NCBI RefSeq assembly: GCF_030269665.1
Contig: NZ_BSTS01000010.1
Location: forward strand, 1-64,000
Direction of reading: 5' to 3'
Source of the DNA: Actinomycetospora sp. NBRC 106375
GTDB lineage: Bacteria > Actinomycetota > Actinomycetes > Mycobacteriales > Pseudonocardiaceae
DNA: 64,000 nucleotides
The position numbers and the translations under genes were made by a program. Below are positions 44,822-53,630 of the stretch, piece after piece. Within the stretch, counting starts at the first letter, position 1, and every line of letters starts with the position of its first letter. Below the pieces are notes generated by a model. The model was not told where the DNA came from, did no database searches, and was given only the letters and a program-made list of their open reading frames with translations.

Positions 44822-45852
44822 AACGTGTCGTTCAGGGCCTTGATCGGCATCTTGAGGGTCTCGAGCATGTCGAGGTCCTGCTCGGCCGGGCGCCCGAGGT
44901 TGGTCAGGTAGTTGCCGACGATGATCGCGTTGACCCCGCCGAGCATGCCCTGCTCCGCGCCGAGGTCGCCGAGGGTCAGCTCGCGGCCGCCCGCGAAGCG
45001 CAGCACGGTGCGCGGGAGCGCGAGGCGGAACGCCGCGACGGTCATCAGGGCGTCGGCGCCCTGGGGCACCTCGAGGTGCGCGAACGGCGTGCCAGGGTTC
45101 GGGATCAGGAAGTTCAGCGGCACCTCGTCGGGCTCGAGCTCGGCGAGCTGCACCGCGAACTCGGCGCGCTGGTCGAGCGTCTCGCCCATCCCGACGATGC
45201 CGCCGCAGCACACCTCCATGCCGGCCGCGCGCACCATCTGCAGGGTGTCCCAGCGCTCCTCCCAGGAGTGCGTGGTGACGACCTCCGGGAAGTGCGACCG
45301 GGCGGTCTCGAGGTTGTGGTTGTAGCGGTGCACGCCCATGGCGGCGAGCTCGTCGACCTGCTCCTGGGTCAGCATCCCCAGAGAGCACGCGACGTTGATG
45401 TCGACCTCGGCGCGGATCGCGGCGATGCCGGCGCGGACCTGCTCCATGAGCTTGGCGTCCGGTCCGCGCACCGCGGCGACGATGCAGAACTCCGTCGCGC
45501 CGGTCTTCGCGGTCTGCTTGGCGGCCTCGACCAGCCGGTCCTTGTCCAGCCACGCGGCGCGCACCGGGGACTCGAACAGCCCGGACTGCGAGCAGAAGTG
45601 GCAGTCCTCCGGGCAGCCGCCGGTCTTGAGCGACACGATGCCCTCGACCTCGACCTCGGGACCGCAGTGACGCATGCGCACCTCGTGCGCGAGCGCCAGC
45701 GCCTCGGACAGCCGGTCGGACGGGAGCTGCAGGACGGCCAGGACCTGCTCCTGCGACAGCCCCTCACCCCGCTCGAGCACCTGCTCGCGGGCCACGGCGA
45801 GGACGTCCTCGCCGGTGTCCTCGGACGTGGTGCCGGTTTCGACGGCCGTCAC
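44818..45852 (-). CDS. bioB: Biotin synthase
   Basis: A 344-residue radical AdoMet enzyme that inserts sulfur into dethiobiotin in the last step of biotin synthesis. The radical SAM cluster motif is [18 protein letters not shown] precedes it, and [31 protein letters not shown] and [13 protein letters not shown] are family blocks that include auxiliary-cluster ligands. The length is normal. GTG 45852 has the extension [15 protein letters not shown]. The 66-base gap from bioD holds no recognised operator. Confidence 0.97.
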   Translation of the reverse strand: MTAVETGTTSEDTGEDVLAVAREQVLERGEGLSQEQVLAVLQLPSDRLSEALALAHEVRMRHCGPEVEVEGIVSLKTGGCPEDCHFCSQSGLFESPVRAAWLDKDRLVEAAKQTAKTGATEFCIVAAVRGPDAKLMEQVRAGIAAIRAEVDINVACSLGMLTQEQVDELAAMGVHRYNHNLETARSHFPEVVTTHSWEERWDTLQMVRAAGMEVCCGGIVGMGETLDQRAEFAVQLAELEPDEVPLNFLIPNPGTPFAHLEVPQGADALMTVAAFRLALPRTVLRFAGGRELTLGDLGAEQGMLGGVNAIIVGNYLTNLGRPAEQDLDMLETLKMPIKALNDTL

Positions 45853-45918
45853 GCACGGCTCCCTTCATCGGGTACTCGTCGGGCCCTCGCGGGCTCGGTG
45901 GGTTCGCCGCAGTGTGCC

Positions 45919-46629
45919 TCACGCACCGCGATCCGGGGACCACCCACCGCCGAGGACGGGACCCAGGCCACACCGCGCGGCGGCGAGCAGGGCGTCGGGG
46001 CTCGCGGTGCCGAGACCGGCCGGCAGGACGCCGAGCAGCGGGGCGCCGGTGACGGCCGGGAGGTCGTCCAGGTTGGTCCGCGCGGCGAGGTCGGGCTGGT
46101 CCGGGTAGGCGCCCACGACGGTGCCGCCGAGCGTGATCCCGCGCCGGCCGAGCACCTCCGCGGTCAGCGCGGCGGTGTTGAGCACGCCGAGCCCGGCGCT
46201 CGCGACGAGGACCACCGGGGCGTCGAGGGCCGCGGCGACGTCGGCGAGGGTTTCGGGCGGGTGGGTTTCGGCACCGTCGTTGAACCGGACGAGCAGCCCG
46301 CCCGCCCCTTCGACGATCACCAGGTCGGCGTCGATCCCCCGCACGGCGGCGACCACCTGCGCGGCCATCACCGGCATCGCCCCGGCCCGGCGCGCGGCGG
46401 TCGCGGGCGCGAGGGGCTCAGGGAACCGGGCGAGCTCGACCGTGCCCACCGGACCGGCCAGGCGCGCCACGTCGGCGAGGTCGCCGTCCTCCCCCGGCGC
46501 GACGCCGGTCTGCGTGGGCTTCACGACCGTGACGCGCTCCCCCGCCGCGCGGGCGAGGGCCGCGATCGCGGCGGTCACGACGGTCTTGCCGACGCCCGTG
46601 CCCGTGCCGGTGACGATCAGGGTCCGCAC
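45919..46629 (-). CDS. bioD: Dethiobiotin synthetase
   Basis: A 236-residue ATP-dependent enzyme that closes the ureido ring of dethiobiotin using CO2. The P-loop is TLIVTGTGTGVGKTVVTAAI (residues 3-22), followed by VVKPTQTGVAPGEDGDLADV and the catalytic region VIVEGAGGLLVRF. GTG 46629 is the start just before the P-loop. It lies 16 bases after the MEDS/HATPase-like gene, so both are likely cotranscribed. Confidence 0.95.
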   Translation of the reverse strand: MRTLIVTGTGTGVGKTVVTAAIAALARAAGERVTVVKPTQTGVAPGEDGDLADVARLAGPVGTVELARFPEPLAPATAARRAGAMPVMAAQVVAAVRGIDADLVIVEGAGGLLVRFNDGAETHPPETLADVAAALDAPVVLVASAGLGVLNTAALTAEVLGRRGITLGGTVVGAYPDQPDLAARTNLDDLPAVTGAPLLGVLPAGLGTASPDALLAAARCGLGPVLGGGWSPDRGA

Positions 46630-46645
46630 GGCGCGCGAGGGTAGT

Positions 46646-47533
46646 TCAGGCCGTGGACAGGACCCGCACCGCGCGACGGTCGGGGTCGTCGTGCAGCGCG
46701 GCGCGGGCGCAGAACGGGCGCACGTGCGCGAGCGGGTCGCCCGGCGACACCATCGCCGTCGTCGCGCCGCGCGGCCCCGTGATCTCGCAGAACACCGTCG
46801 GCCCGGTGTCGGAGCGGATCTCGACGGTGAGCCCGGCGTGGTCCGGGTCGCCGTCGCGGACGCCGAGCACGACCGCCTCGTGCACCGCGAGCACCGCGGC
46901 GCGCACGGCGTCGCCCTCCAGCCCGGCACCGGCGGCGGCGTCGGCGACCCGGCGGCGGACCTCGGCGAGGTCGGCGGTGCCGTCGACGCTCACCCGGACC
47001 GTGACCGTGCCCCAGACGGCGGCCGGCACGGGACTGGTGGGTGACGGCGGGCGGTAGTCGGGGTTGTCGACGGTGCCGACGGCCGTCGCCAGCCGGGGGT
47101 GGCTGCGCCGGGCGACCGCGAGCTGCTCGGGGTCCTCGTCGTGCCGGCAGCAGCAGATGAGGGTCAGGGGCAGGTCGTCGAGCACGAGGCCGAGCGCGTC
47201 CTCGCCGTACGCGCGGTCCGCGCCGGGCACCGCGGGCGCGTACTGGCCCAGCAGCGTGGTGCGCCGGCCGGGAGGCGCCCAGCCGCGGACGGCCGCGACG
47301 AACCCGGGTGCGGACGGTCCGGCCAGGGCCGACGGCGGCGGGAACTCGACGCGCTCCGCGTCGGCCCCGAGCGCCTCGCGCACGCGGCGCACGGTGGCGC
47401 GGTCGGCGGCCACGACGACGTCCTCGCCGTCGGCCAGGGCGCGCCGGAGCTCGGGGACCGCGCTCGCCGCCAGGTCGTCGGGGCCGCGGTGGAGGAGCCC
47501 CAGGTGGACGAGACCCGCCGGCGGGGCGGTCAT
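46646..47533 (-). CDS. MEDS-domain protein with a degenerate HATPase-like domain
   Basis: A 295-residue protein. Residues 1-150 resemble the MEDS (DcmR sensory) domain: LVHLGLLHRGPDDLAASAVP, ERVEFPPPSALA and LTLICCCRHDEDPEQLAVAR. The C-terminal half (about 180-295) resembles anti-sigma-factor/HATPase-type kinases (VTVRVSVDGTADLAEVRRRV, AVRAAVLAVHEAVVLGVRDG), but the N-box Asn of true kinases is replaced (HEAVVLG), so ATP binding may be weak. ATG 47533 overlaps the stop of the MEDS/STAS gene (ATGA). The pair lies between bioF and bioD, an unusual place for a partner-switching-like module. Confidence 0.75.
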   Translation of the reverse strand: MTAPPAGLVHLGLLHRGPDDLAASAVPELRRALADGEDVVVAADRATVRRVREALGADAERVEFPPPSALAGPSAPGFVAAVRGWAPPGRRTTLLGQYAPAVPGADRAYGEDALGLVLDDLPLTLICCCRHDEDPEQLAVARRSHPRLATAVGTVDNPDYRPPSPTSPVPAAVWGTVTVRVSVDGTADLAEVRRRVADAAAGAGLEGDAVRAAVLAVHEAVVLGVRDGDPDHAGLTVEIRSDTGPTVFCEITGPRGATTAMVSPGDPLAHVRPFCARAALHDDPDRRAVRVLSTA

Positions 47534-48399
47534 CGCGGGTCCTCGCTCTCGCGCACCGACGGCGGGCGCCCGACCGCGTCGAACAGCCGCCGCAGGAAGC
47601 GGGGCCCGTTGTGCAGCACGATGTGCTGCTCCGCAGGCGCCGACCGGGCCGCGAGCATGAGGATCTCCGCGCAGGAGACGTCCATGAAGTCGACCGCGGC
47701 GAGGTCGACGTGCAGGTCGGAACAGCCCTCCCGCTCCCGCGCGGCGCGCAGCGCCCCGTGGACGGCGGCGCCGAACCGCCGCGAGACGTGGGCGTCGAGG
47801 TCGCCGCGGGGACCCCAGCGCCCGTGGTCCTCGGCCGCCGACCAGACGCCGTCGACGAGGTCGCGGTGGTGGACCGCGACCGTCTCCCACATCGCGCGCT
47901 CGGACTCGGCCGGGACGCTGAGCTGACAGAGCATCCGCACCGGCCACTCGCCGGTGAGCACGTCGAAGCCCGACTCCCACGTCGCGTACTCGCTCACGAG
48001 GTGCGCGTCGTCGGCCATGGGGAGCTCCGGGCTCTCCTGGGTCATCGCCACGGTCGGCCAGAGGTCGTCGAACGCGCGCTCGACCTCGTCCTGGTAGACG
48101 GCGAGCACGCCGGCGGAGGTGGCGCCGGAGCGCTCGACGAGCGTCGGGAAGTCGAGGAACTCGAGCTGGCCGCTGGCGAAGGCGTCACGCGCCCCGCGGG
48201 GTCCGGCCGGCCCGCTGAGCCAGTGCTGCTGCCCCTCGGGCAGCCACCCCTTGTAGTAGACCTTGGAGCCGAGGGCGAGCTCCCGCTCGACCCACGACGC
48301 CGTGCCCCGGCGACCCTGCTCGACGGCGTCGGCGACGAGCAGCGTGTGACCCGAGCCGGCCGCGGGCGCGTCGGGGCGCCCGTGCAGCACAGCGGTCAC
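47530..48399 (-). CDS. MEDS-domain protein with STAS domain (anti-anti-sigma type)
   Basis: A protein of about 289 residues. The N-terminal MEDS domain includes GHTLLVADAVEQGRRGTASW, YYKGWLPEGQQHWLSG and LCQLSVPAESERAMWETVAV; the C-terminal STAS domain includes LHVDLAAVDFMDVSCAEILM with the phosphorylatable Ser in DVSC and ends with FLRRLFDAVGRPPS. MEDS domains sense small molecules in methylotrophs and actinobacteria, and STAS domains switch partners by Ser phosphorylation. GTG 48399 has GGGAG upstream; ATG 48459 is an alternative, 7 bases after bioF. Confidence 0.75.
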   Translation of the reverse strand: MTAVLHGRPDAPAAGSGHTLLVADAVEQGRRGTASWVERELALGSKVYYKGWLPEGQQHWLSGPAGPRGARDAFASGQLEFLDFPTLVERSGATSAGVLAVYQDEVERAFDDLWPTVAMTQESPELPMADDAHLVSEYATWESGFDVLTGEWPVRMLCQLSVPAESERAMWETVAVHHRDLVDGVWSAAEDHGRWGPRGDLDAHVSRRFGAAVHGALRAAREREGCSDLHVDLAAVDFMDVSCAEILMLAARSAPAEQHIVLHNGPRFLRRLFDAVGRPPSVRESEDPR

Positions 48400-48436
48400 G
48401 TCGTCTCCCGGGTCCGTGGGGCGGGCCACGGTGAGT

Positions 48437-48453
48437 ACCCCCCGGACGGGGGT
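48437..48453 (-). terminator. Stem-loop between bioF and the MEDS/STAS gene
   Basis: ACCCCC (48437-48442) and GGGGGT (48448-48453) form a 6-bp GC stem with a 5-base loop, 14 bases after the bioF stop. It is short and may attenuate or process the transcript rather than end it. Confidence 0.35.
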
Positions 48454-48466
48454 CCCCATGCACGTC

Positions 48467-49636
48467 CTAGCGGCCGGCGACGATCGGGCCGAGCACCTTG
48501 TGCAGCACCTGGTCGACGAGGGCGAGGTCGTCGGGGGTGAGGTCGGCGCGGGCGGTCAGCCGCAGCCGCGAGGTGCCCGCGGGCACCGAGGGCGGGCGGA
48601 AGCACCCGGCACGCAGGCCGTGCTCGGCGCAGCCCGCGGCGGCCGCGACGGCGGGCTCCGGGTCGCCGAGCACGACCGGCACCATCGCGGCGGTCGGCGT
48701 CGGCACCTCCAGACCCGGCGCGGCGGCGCGAGCCGAGGCCGCCACGGACGCCGCGTGCGCGTGCAGGGCCGCGACCCGCTCGGGCTCGGCACGCACGATG
48801 CCGAGCGCCGCGAGCGCAGCGCCGGCGGCGGCCGGGGCGAGACCGGTGTCGAAGATGAAGGGCCGGGCGGTGTCGACGAGGTGCTCGACCACCGCGCTCC
48901 CGGCCAGCACCACCCCGCCCTGGGCGCCGAGGGACTTCGACAGCGTCGTGGTGAGCACGACGTCCGGCGCGCCGGCGAGTCCGGCCTCGGCGAGGGTCCC
49001 GCTGCCGCCCGGGCCGCGGACGCCGAGGCCGTGGGCGTCGTCGACCAGCAGGACCGCGTCGCGCTCCCGGCAGACGGCGTGCAGCTCGGCGAGCGGCGCG
49101 ATGCCCCCGTCGACGCTGTCGACGCCGTCGACGACCACCAGCGCGCGCGGCTCCTCCCGGGCGGCGAGCACGAGGTCGACCGCGGCCGGGTCGGCGCACC
49201 GCGCGACCTCGACCCGCGCCCGCGACAGCCGGGCGGCGTCGACGAGCGAGGCGTGCGCGGCGACGTCGGAGACCACCAGCGCGCCGCGCCCGGTCAGCGC
49301 GGTGACGGCGCCGAGGTTCGCGGTGTAGCCCGAGGAGAACACCAGCGCGGCCTCGCTGCCGGTGAACGCGGCCAGCGCCTCCTCCAGCTCGGCGTGCAGG
49401 CGCGTCGACCCGGTGACCAGGCGCGATCCCGTCGACCCGGCGCCCCAGGCGCGCAGGGCGTCGGCGCCGGCCGCGACGACGCGGGGGTCGCGGGCGAGGC
49501 CCAGGTAGTCGTTGGAGGCGAGGTCGACGACGCGGTCGGCCTCGCCCCGGGGTCGCAGGGTGCGGTGCAGCCCCGCGTCGTGGCGCGCGGCCGCCGTCTG
49601 CGCCAACCACGCGTCCAGCCAGGTCACGGCGGACAC
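48467..49636 (-). CDS. bioF: 8-amino-7-oxononanoate synthase
   Basis: A 389-residue PLP enzyme that condenses pimeloyl thioester with alanine in biotin synthesis. NDYLGLARDPRVV, GAGSTGSRLVTGSTRLHAEL, VDDAHGLGVRGPGGSGTLAE and the lysine in TTLSKSLGAQGGVVLAG are hallmarks. Start is GTG 49636 or the in-frame GTG 49627; TAGGGT (minus strand, 49635-49640) ends 7 bases before 49627, which favours a leaderless start there. It is divergent from the LLM gene with overlapping -10 boxes. Confidence 0.95.
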   Translation of the reverse strand: MSAVTWLDAWLAQTAAARHDAGLHRTLRPRGEADRVVDLASNDYLGLARDPRVVAAGADALRAWGAGSTGSRLVTGSTRLHAELEEALAAFTGSEAALVFSSGYTANLGAVTALTGRGALVVSDVAAHASLVDAARLSRARVEVARCADPAAVDLVLAAREEPRALVVVDGVDSVDGGIAPLAELHAVCRERDAVLLVDDAHGLGVRGPGGSGTLAEAGLAGAPDVVLTTTLSKSLGAQGGVVLAGSAVVEHLVDTARPFIFDTGLAPAAAGAALAALGIVRAEPERVAALHAHAASVAASARAAAPGLEVPTPTAAMVPVVLGDPEPAVAAAAGCAEHGLRAGCFRPPSVPAGTSRLRLTARADLTPDDLALVDQVLHKVLGPIVAGR

Positions 49637-49644
49637 CCTACGTT
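49635..49644. promoter_or_regulatory. Face-to-face leaderless -10 boxes of bioF and the LLM gene
   Basis: TAGGGT on the minus strand (49635-49640) precedes GTG 49627 by 7 bases, and TACGTT on the plus strand (49639-49644) precedes ATG 49651 by 6. The two hexamers share bases 49639-49640, so only one promoter could be used at a time. No strong -35 box was seen in either direction. Confidence 0.45.
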
Positions 49645-49650
49645 CGGGCC

Positions 49651-50745
49651 ATGCGCCTCGAGACGCTCCTGCCGCTCGGGAAGGTCGACCCGGGCCTGCG
49701 GACGCCCGACACCCCGCTGGACCTCCACGCCGTCGCGGCGAACGCCGCCCTGCTCGAGGAGCTGGGCTACGGCGGGATGGCCGTCGAGGAGACCAAGGAC
49801 GACCCGTTCGCCGTCCTGACGCTCGCCGCGAGCGCCACCCGCTCGCTGCGGCTGGGCACCGCGGTCGCGATCGCGTTCCCGCGCAGCCCGACGGTGATGG
49901 CCCTGCAGGCGTGGACGCTGCAGAAGCTCTCCGGCGGGCGGTTCACGCTCGGGATGGGCACGCAGGTGCGCGGGCACATCCGGCGGCGGTACGGCATGAC
50001 GTGGTCGGCGCCCGCGCCGTGGATGCGGGAGTACGTGCAGGCGGTGCGCGCGGTGTGGCACACCTGGCAGACGGGGGCGCCGCTGGACCACCACGGCGAG
50101 CACTACGACCTCGACCTCATGGTGCCCCTGTTCGACGCCGGGCCCATCGCCGATCCCGACATCCCGATCCACCTCGCCGGGGTCAACACGAACATGTGCG
50201 CGGTGGCCGGGGAGGTCGCTGACGGCCTGCGCCCGCACCCGGTGTGCACGCCGAGCTACATCGCCGAGGTCATGCTCCCGGCCGTGCGCCGGGGTGCCGG
50301 CCGCAGCGGCCGGTCGCTCGAGGGCTTCCGGGTGGCGATGAAGCCGCTGGTCGCCTCGGCGCGGACGGAGTCCGAGCTCGTCGCGAAGGTCCGCGACGCC
50401 CGCGCCCGCATCGCGTTCTACGCGTCGACGCCCGGCTACCGGGCCGCGTTCGACCACCTCGGCCTGGGCGACCTCGCCGACGAGGCCAAGGGGCTGTCGA
50501 AGGCCCAGCGCTGGGAGGAGCTCCCGGACATGGTCGACGACGAGACCCTGCACCGCTTCGCCGTCATCGGCACCCACGACGAGATCGGCGACAAGCTGCT
50601 CGAGCGGTTCTCGTCGGTGGTGACCGACGTCGAGTTCTCGATCGCGGTCCGCGACGACACCGACCGCGACCGGTTGCGCTCCCTGGCCGCCACCATCCAG
50701 TCCGCCTCCGACGCCCCCGCCCGGGCGACGATCACCGGTATGTGA
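49651..50745 (+). CDS. LLM-class F420-dependent oxidoreductase (TIGR03617-like)
   Basis: A 364-residue luciferase-like protein of the TIGR03617 group. RLETLLPLGKVDPGLRTPD opens it; LEELGYGGMAVEETKDDPF, RLGTAVAIAFPRSPTVMALQ and LQKLSGGRFTLGMGTQVRG lie in the first half, and IPIHLAGVNTNMCAVAGEVA in the second. The cofactor should be F420; the substrate is unknown. The TGA lies in the left arm of a 20-bp-stem palindrome at 50739. ATG 51 is not needed; 49651 is leaderless. Confidence 0.85.
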   Translation: MRLETLLPLGKVDPGLRTPDTPLDLHAVAANAALLEELGYGGMAVEETKDDPFAVLTLAASATRSLRLGTAVAIAFPRSPTVMALQAWTLQKLSGGRFTLGMGTQVRGHIRRRYGMTWSAPAPWMREYVQAVRAVWHTWQTGAPLDHHGEHYDLDLMVPLFDAGPIADPDIPIHLAGVNTNMCAVAGEVADGLRPHPVCTPSYIAEVMLPAVRRGAGRSGRSLEGFRVAMKPLVASARTESELVAKVRDARARIAFYASTPGYRAAFDHLGLGDLADEAKGLSKAQRWEELPDMVDDETLHRFAVIGTHDEIGDKLLERFSSVVTDVEFSIAVRDDTDRDRLRSLAATIQSASDAPARATITGM

Positions 50746-50784
50746 GCAGTTGGCGCCCCGATGAGGGCGCCAACTGCTCACATA
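50739..50784. terminator. Strong palindrome between convergent genes (dispersed-repeat type)
   Basis: TATGTGAGCAGTTGGCGCC (50739-50757) and GGCGCCAACTGCTCACATA (50766-50784) form a perfect 19-bp stem; one more C-G pair leaves a 6-base loop. The stop of the LLM gene lies in the left arm and the SulP gene ends 6 bases after the right arm, so it can terminate both. The arm tip GTGAGC...GCTCAC matches the palindrome at 35008-35059. Confidence 0.75.
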
Positions 50785-50789
50785 GGGGG

Positions 50790-53177
50790 TCAGGCGGGGT
50801 CGGGCGTCGCGACCGGGAGGGCGGCGGTGGCCGGGTCGCCGGGGGTGGCGGCGGCGCCGGCGCCGAGACGGTCGCGCGACGCCGGGACGAAGCGGTCGCC
50901 GTCGAGCACCGCCATCCGTGCCGTGGCGATGTCGAAGAACAGCCCGACCAGCCGCACCCGGCCCTCCTCGAGCGCCCGCGCCACCGCGGGGTGGCGGGAC
51001 AGGCGCTCGAGCTGGACCGCGACGTTGACCATCGCGAGCTGGTCGACGTCCGACGCGCCCCGGGCCGCGGGCGCGACGGCGACCGGGTGACCGGCCTGCC
51101 AGCGCTCCAGGCTCTCGGCCGCCCCGTCCAGCCAGCGGCCGAGCTCGCCGTCGCCGCCGGTGCCCCGCAGGGTCGCGGTCATCGCACCGCAGCCGGAGTG
51201 GCCGCACACCACCAGCGTCGGCACCTCGAGCGCGTCGAGGGCGTACTCCACCGAGGCCCCGACCGAGGCGTCGGCGTCCGTGCCCAGCGGCGCGAGGTTG
51301 CCGACGTTGCGGACGGTGAACAGGTCCCCGGGCCCGCTGGAGGTGAGCACGTTCGGCACCACGCGGGAGTCCGAGCACGTCAGGAACAGCGCGTGCGGCG
51401 ACTGCCCCTCGGCGAGGTCGGTCAGGTACGGCGCGACGAGCCCGGCGGCGCGGCGGTGGTACTCCTGCAGGCCGGTCAGGATCGGGTCCGAACCGGCCTC
51501 GTGCCCGTGGCCGGCGCCGGTCCCGTACCGCGCGTCGTGCCCGGTCCCGATGGTCCAGCTCCGCTGCGCTCCGTGTCCCGCCTGCCACACCGACCACGGG
51601 CTCAGGAACCGCGGCACCGGACCGGGACGACGGTCGCCGGGACCGCCGTTCGACGTCGTGTGCCGGTCGAGCAGCCCCATCGTGCCGACCTCGTCGACGC
51701 GGACGCGCCCGCCGCCCTGCTCGTGGCGCTCCACCCACTCCTGGAGGTGGTCGTAGGCGGCGTGGTCGAGGTAGTCGGTGACCAGGTCGACCACCACGGG
51801 CGCGCCGGCCGGCACCTGGCCGAGCCTGCGGGCCAGGCGCGGGATCGACGGGAAGCACAGGGCGCCCTCGACGACCACGTGCCAGTCGCCGTCCGGGGTG
51901 CCGGCCGGCTCCTGCACCTCGATCGACGCCCACACCACCCGGCGCAGCACGAGTAGCAGCGCCAGCGCCAGCCCGGCGATCACGCCGGTCAGCAGGTCGG
52001 TGAACACGACACCGACGATCGTCACGACGTAGACGGGCAGCTCGCCGTGGCGGTGCAGCTCGCGCATGTGGGCGAGCTTCACCAGCCGCGCGCCGATGAC
52101 CACGAGGAGCCCGGCGAGCACCGCCATGGGGATCTGCTGCACGAGCCCGAGCAGCGCGACGGAGAACACGACGATCCAGACGCCGTGCAGGATCGCCGAG
52201 GCGCGGGTCTTCGCGCCGGCGGCGACGTTGGTCGAGCTGCGCACGATGACACCGGTGATCGGGAGGCCGCCGAGCAGCCCGGAGAGGGTGTTGCCGGCGC
52301 CCTGGCCGACCAGCTCGCGGTCGAGGTCGGACTTCCGGCCGCCGTGCATGCGGTCGACCGCGACGGCCGAGAGCAGGCTCTCGACGCTCGCGATGATCGC
52401 GATGGTGAGGACGCCGACGGCGAACGCCCCGAACTGCCCGTCGGGCAGCACGGGCGGGGTGATCGCCTCGAGCAGCGAGCCGCCGATCTCGACGCGCTCG
52501 ACCGGCAGGGCGAGCACCGCCGCGACCGCGGTCACCGCGACGACCGCCAGCAGCGGCGCGGGGATGCCGCGCACCCAGCCGGGCACGGCCTTCGGCAGGC
52601 GCGGCCACGCCAGCAGGATCGCGATCACGGCGAGCCCGAGGGCGGTCGCCGGGCCGTGCAGCGCGAGCAGCTGGCCGGGCAGCGCGAGAACGTTCGCGAG
52701 CGCGTCGTCCTGCTGCTCGCCGCCGAGGACGACGTGCAGCTGGCCGAGCACGATGGTCACGCCGATGCCGGCGAGCATCCCGTGGACGACCGCCGGGGAG
52801 ATCGCGAGCGCCGCGCGGCCGGCCTTCGTCAGGCCGAAGACCATCTGCAGGACGCCGGCCGCGACGGTGATCGCGCAGGTCACGCCCCAGCCGAACTGGT
52901 TGACGAGGTCGGCGACGACCACGGTCAGCCCGGCCGCGGGCCCGCTGACCTGCAGCGGCGAACCGCCCAGGGCGCCGGCGACGAGGCCGCCGACCGCGGC
53001 CGCGATCAGCCCGGCGGTCAGCGGGGCGTCGGAGGCCACCGCGATCCCCAGCGAGAGGGGCACGGCGACGAGGAAGACGACGAGGGAGGCGGGGACGTCG
53101 GCGCGCAGGCGCTCGCGCCAGGTGACATCCGGGTCGGGGGTGGGGGCCGCGGGGGCGGCCGGGGCTCCGGTGGTCAT
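50790..53177 (-). CDS. SulP anion transporter fused to beta-carbonic anhydrase
   Basis: A 795-residue fusion. Residues about 20-410 form a SulP transporter with some ten or more helices (DVPASLVVFLVAVPLSLGIA, QVSGPAAGLTVVVADLVNQF, ESLLSAVAVDRMHGGRKSDL, GGLPITGVIVRSSTNVAAGA); a STAS-like segment follows (VVVEGALCFPSIPRLARRLG, VVVDLVTDYLDHAAYDHLQE). The last ~220 residues are a beta-carbonic anhydrase with zinc ligands Cys-Asp in LTCSDSRVVPN and His-Cys in CGHSGCGAMT. Such fusions occur in mycobacteria (Rv3273 type) and probably import bicarbonate and equilibrate it with CO2. A His/Gly-rich linker near HDARYGTGAGHGHEAG joins the parts. ATG 53177 has GGAGGA. Confidence 0.92.
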   Translation of the reverse strand: MTTGAPAAPAAPTPDPDVTWRERLRADVPASLVVFLVAVPLSLGIAVASDAPLTAGLIAAAVGGLVAGALGGSPLQVSGPAAGLTVVVADLVNQFGWGVTCAITVAAGVLQMVFGLTKAGRAALAISPAVVHGMLAGIGVTIVLGQLHVVLGGEQQDDALANVLALPGQLLALHGPATALGLAVIAILLAWPRLPKAVPGWVRGIPAPLLAVVAVTAVAAVLALPVERVEIGGSLLEAITPPVLPDGQFGAFAVGVLTIAIIASVESLLSAVAVDRMHGGRKSDLDRELVGQGAGNTLSGLLGGLPITGVIVRSSTNVAAGAKTRASAILHGVWIVVFSVALLGLVQQIPMAVLAGLLVVIGARLVKLAHMRELHRHGELPVYVVTIVGVVFTDLLTGVIAGLALALLLVLRRVVWASIEVQEPAGTPDGDWHVVVEGALCFPSIPRLARRLGQVPAGAPVVVDLVTDYLDHAAYDHLQEWVERHEQGGGRVRVDEVGTMGLLDRHTTSNGGPGDRRPGPVPRFLSPWSVWQAGHGAQRSWTIGTGHDARYGTGAGHGHEAGSDPILTGLQEYHRRAAGLVAPYLTDLAEGQSPHALFLTCSDSRVVPNVLTSSGPGDLFTVRNVGNLAPLGTDADASVGASVEYALDALEVPTLVVCGHSGCGAMTATLRGTGGDGELGRWLDGAAESLERWQAGHPVAVAPAARGASDVDQLAMVNVAVQLERLSRHPAVARALEEGRVRLVGLFFDIATARMAVLDGDRFVPASRDRLGAGAAATPGDPATAALPVATPDPA

Positions 53178-53630
53178 GGGTCCTCCGTCGGGGGCCGTGG
53201 ACCGGCCCGGCGGGGGGTGATCGGTGCGATCACCGGGGGCATCAGGGAGCGCTCGCGGGGCCGGAATGCCGACCCGCGGTCGGTCACCCGGCGTCACCGG
53301 CGGGGCGTCCTTGCCCCGTGCCGGAAGCGCTGTGATCACTGTGCCCGACAGTTGGGCGACCACCCGGGAAGGCCACGAGTTGATCGTGACGCTCCGTTCG
53401 AATCACCGGCGGGTGGGCGGTACCGGCGGTCCCTCGTCCGGGTGTGACGTGGCGCCGAGCTGGACATCTGCCGCGTCGCGACCACGCCCGGTCCGTGCCG
53501 ATCTCCGGGGTCTGTTGGTCCACCCGAGTGAAATCGTGCGAATCCGACGGAAAGGACAGAAACGTCACACCGGACCGCGCCGGGCTCATCGCGGGCTCAC
53601 ACCGTCGTCACGCAGTGTTCACCTGAGCCG
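53178..53630. other. 453-bp gap upstream of the SulP-carbonic anhydrase gene
   Basis: No gene is supported here. It is less GC-rich than its surroundings near 53330-53580 and holds the small palindrome GTGATCAC (53332-53339). It probably contains the promoter of the SulP gene and the 3' trailer of bioA. A GTTCGAATC near 53395 recalls a tRNA T-loop but no cloverleaf fits. Confidence 0.4.

Noticed and set aside
53385-53412. GTTCGAATC, resembling a tRNA T-loop
   Set aside because: Flanking bases do not form the acceptor, anticodon and T stems of a tRNA.
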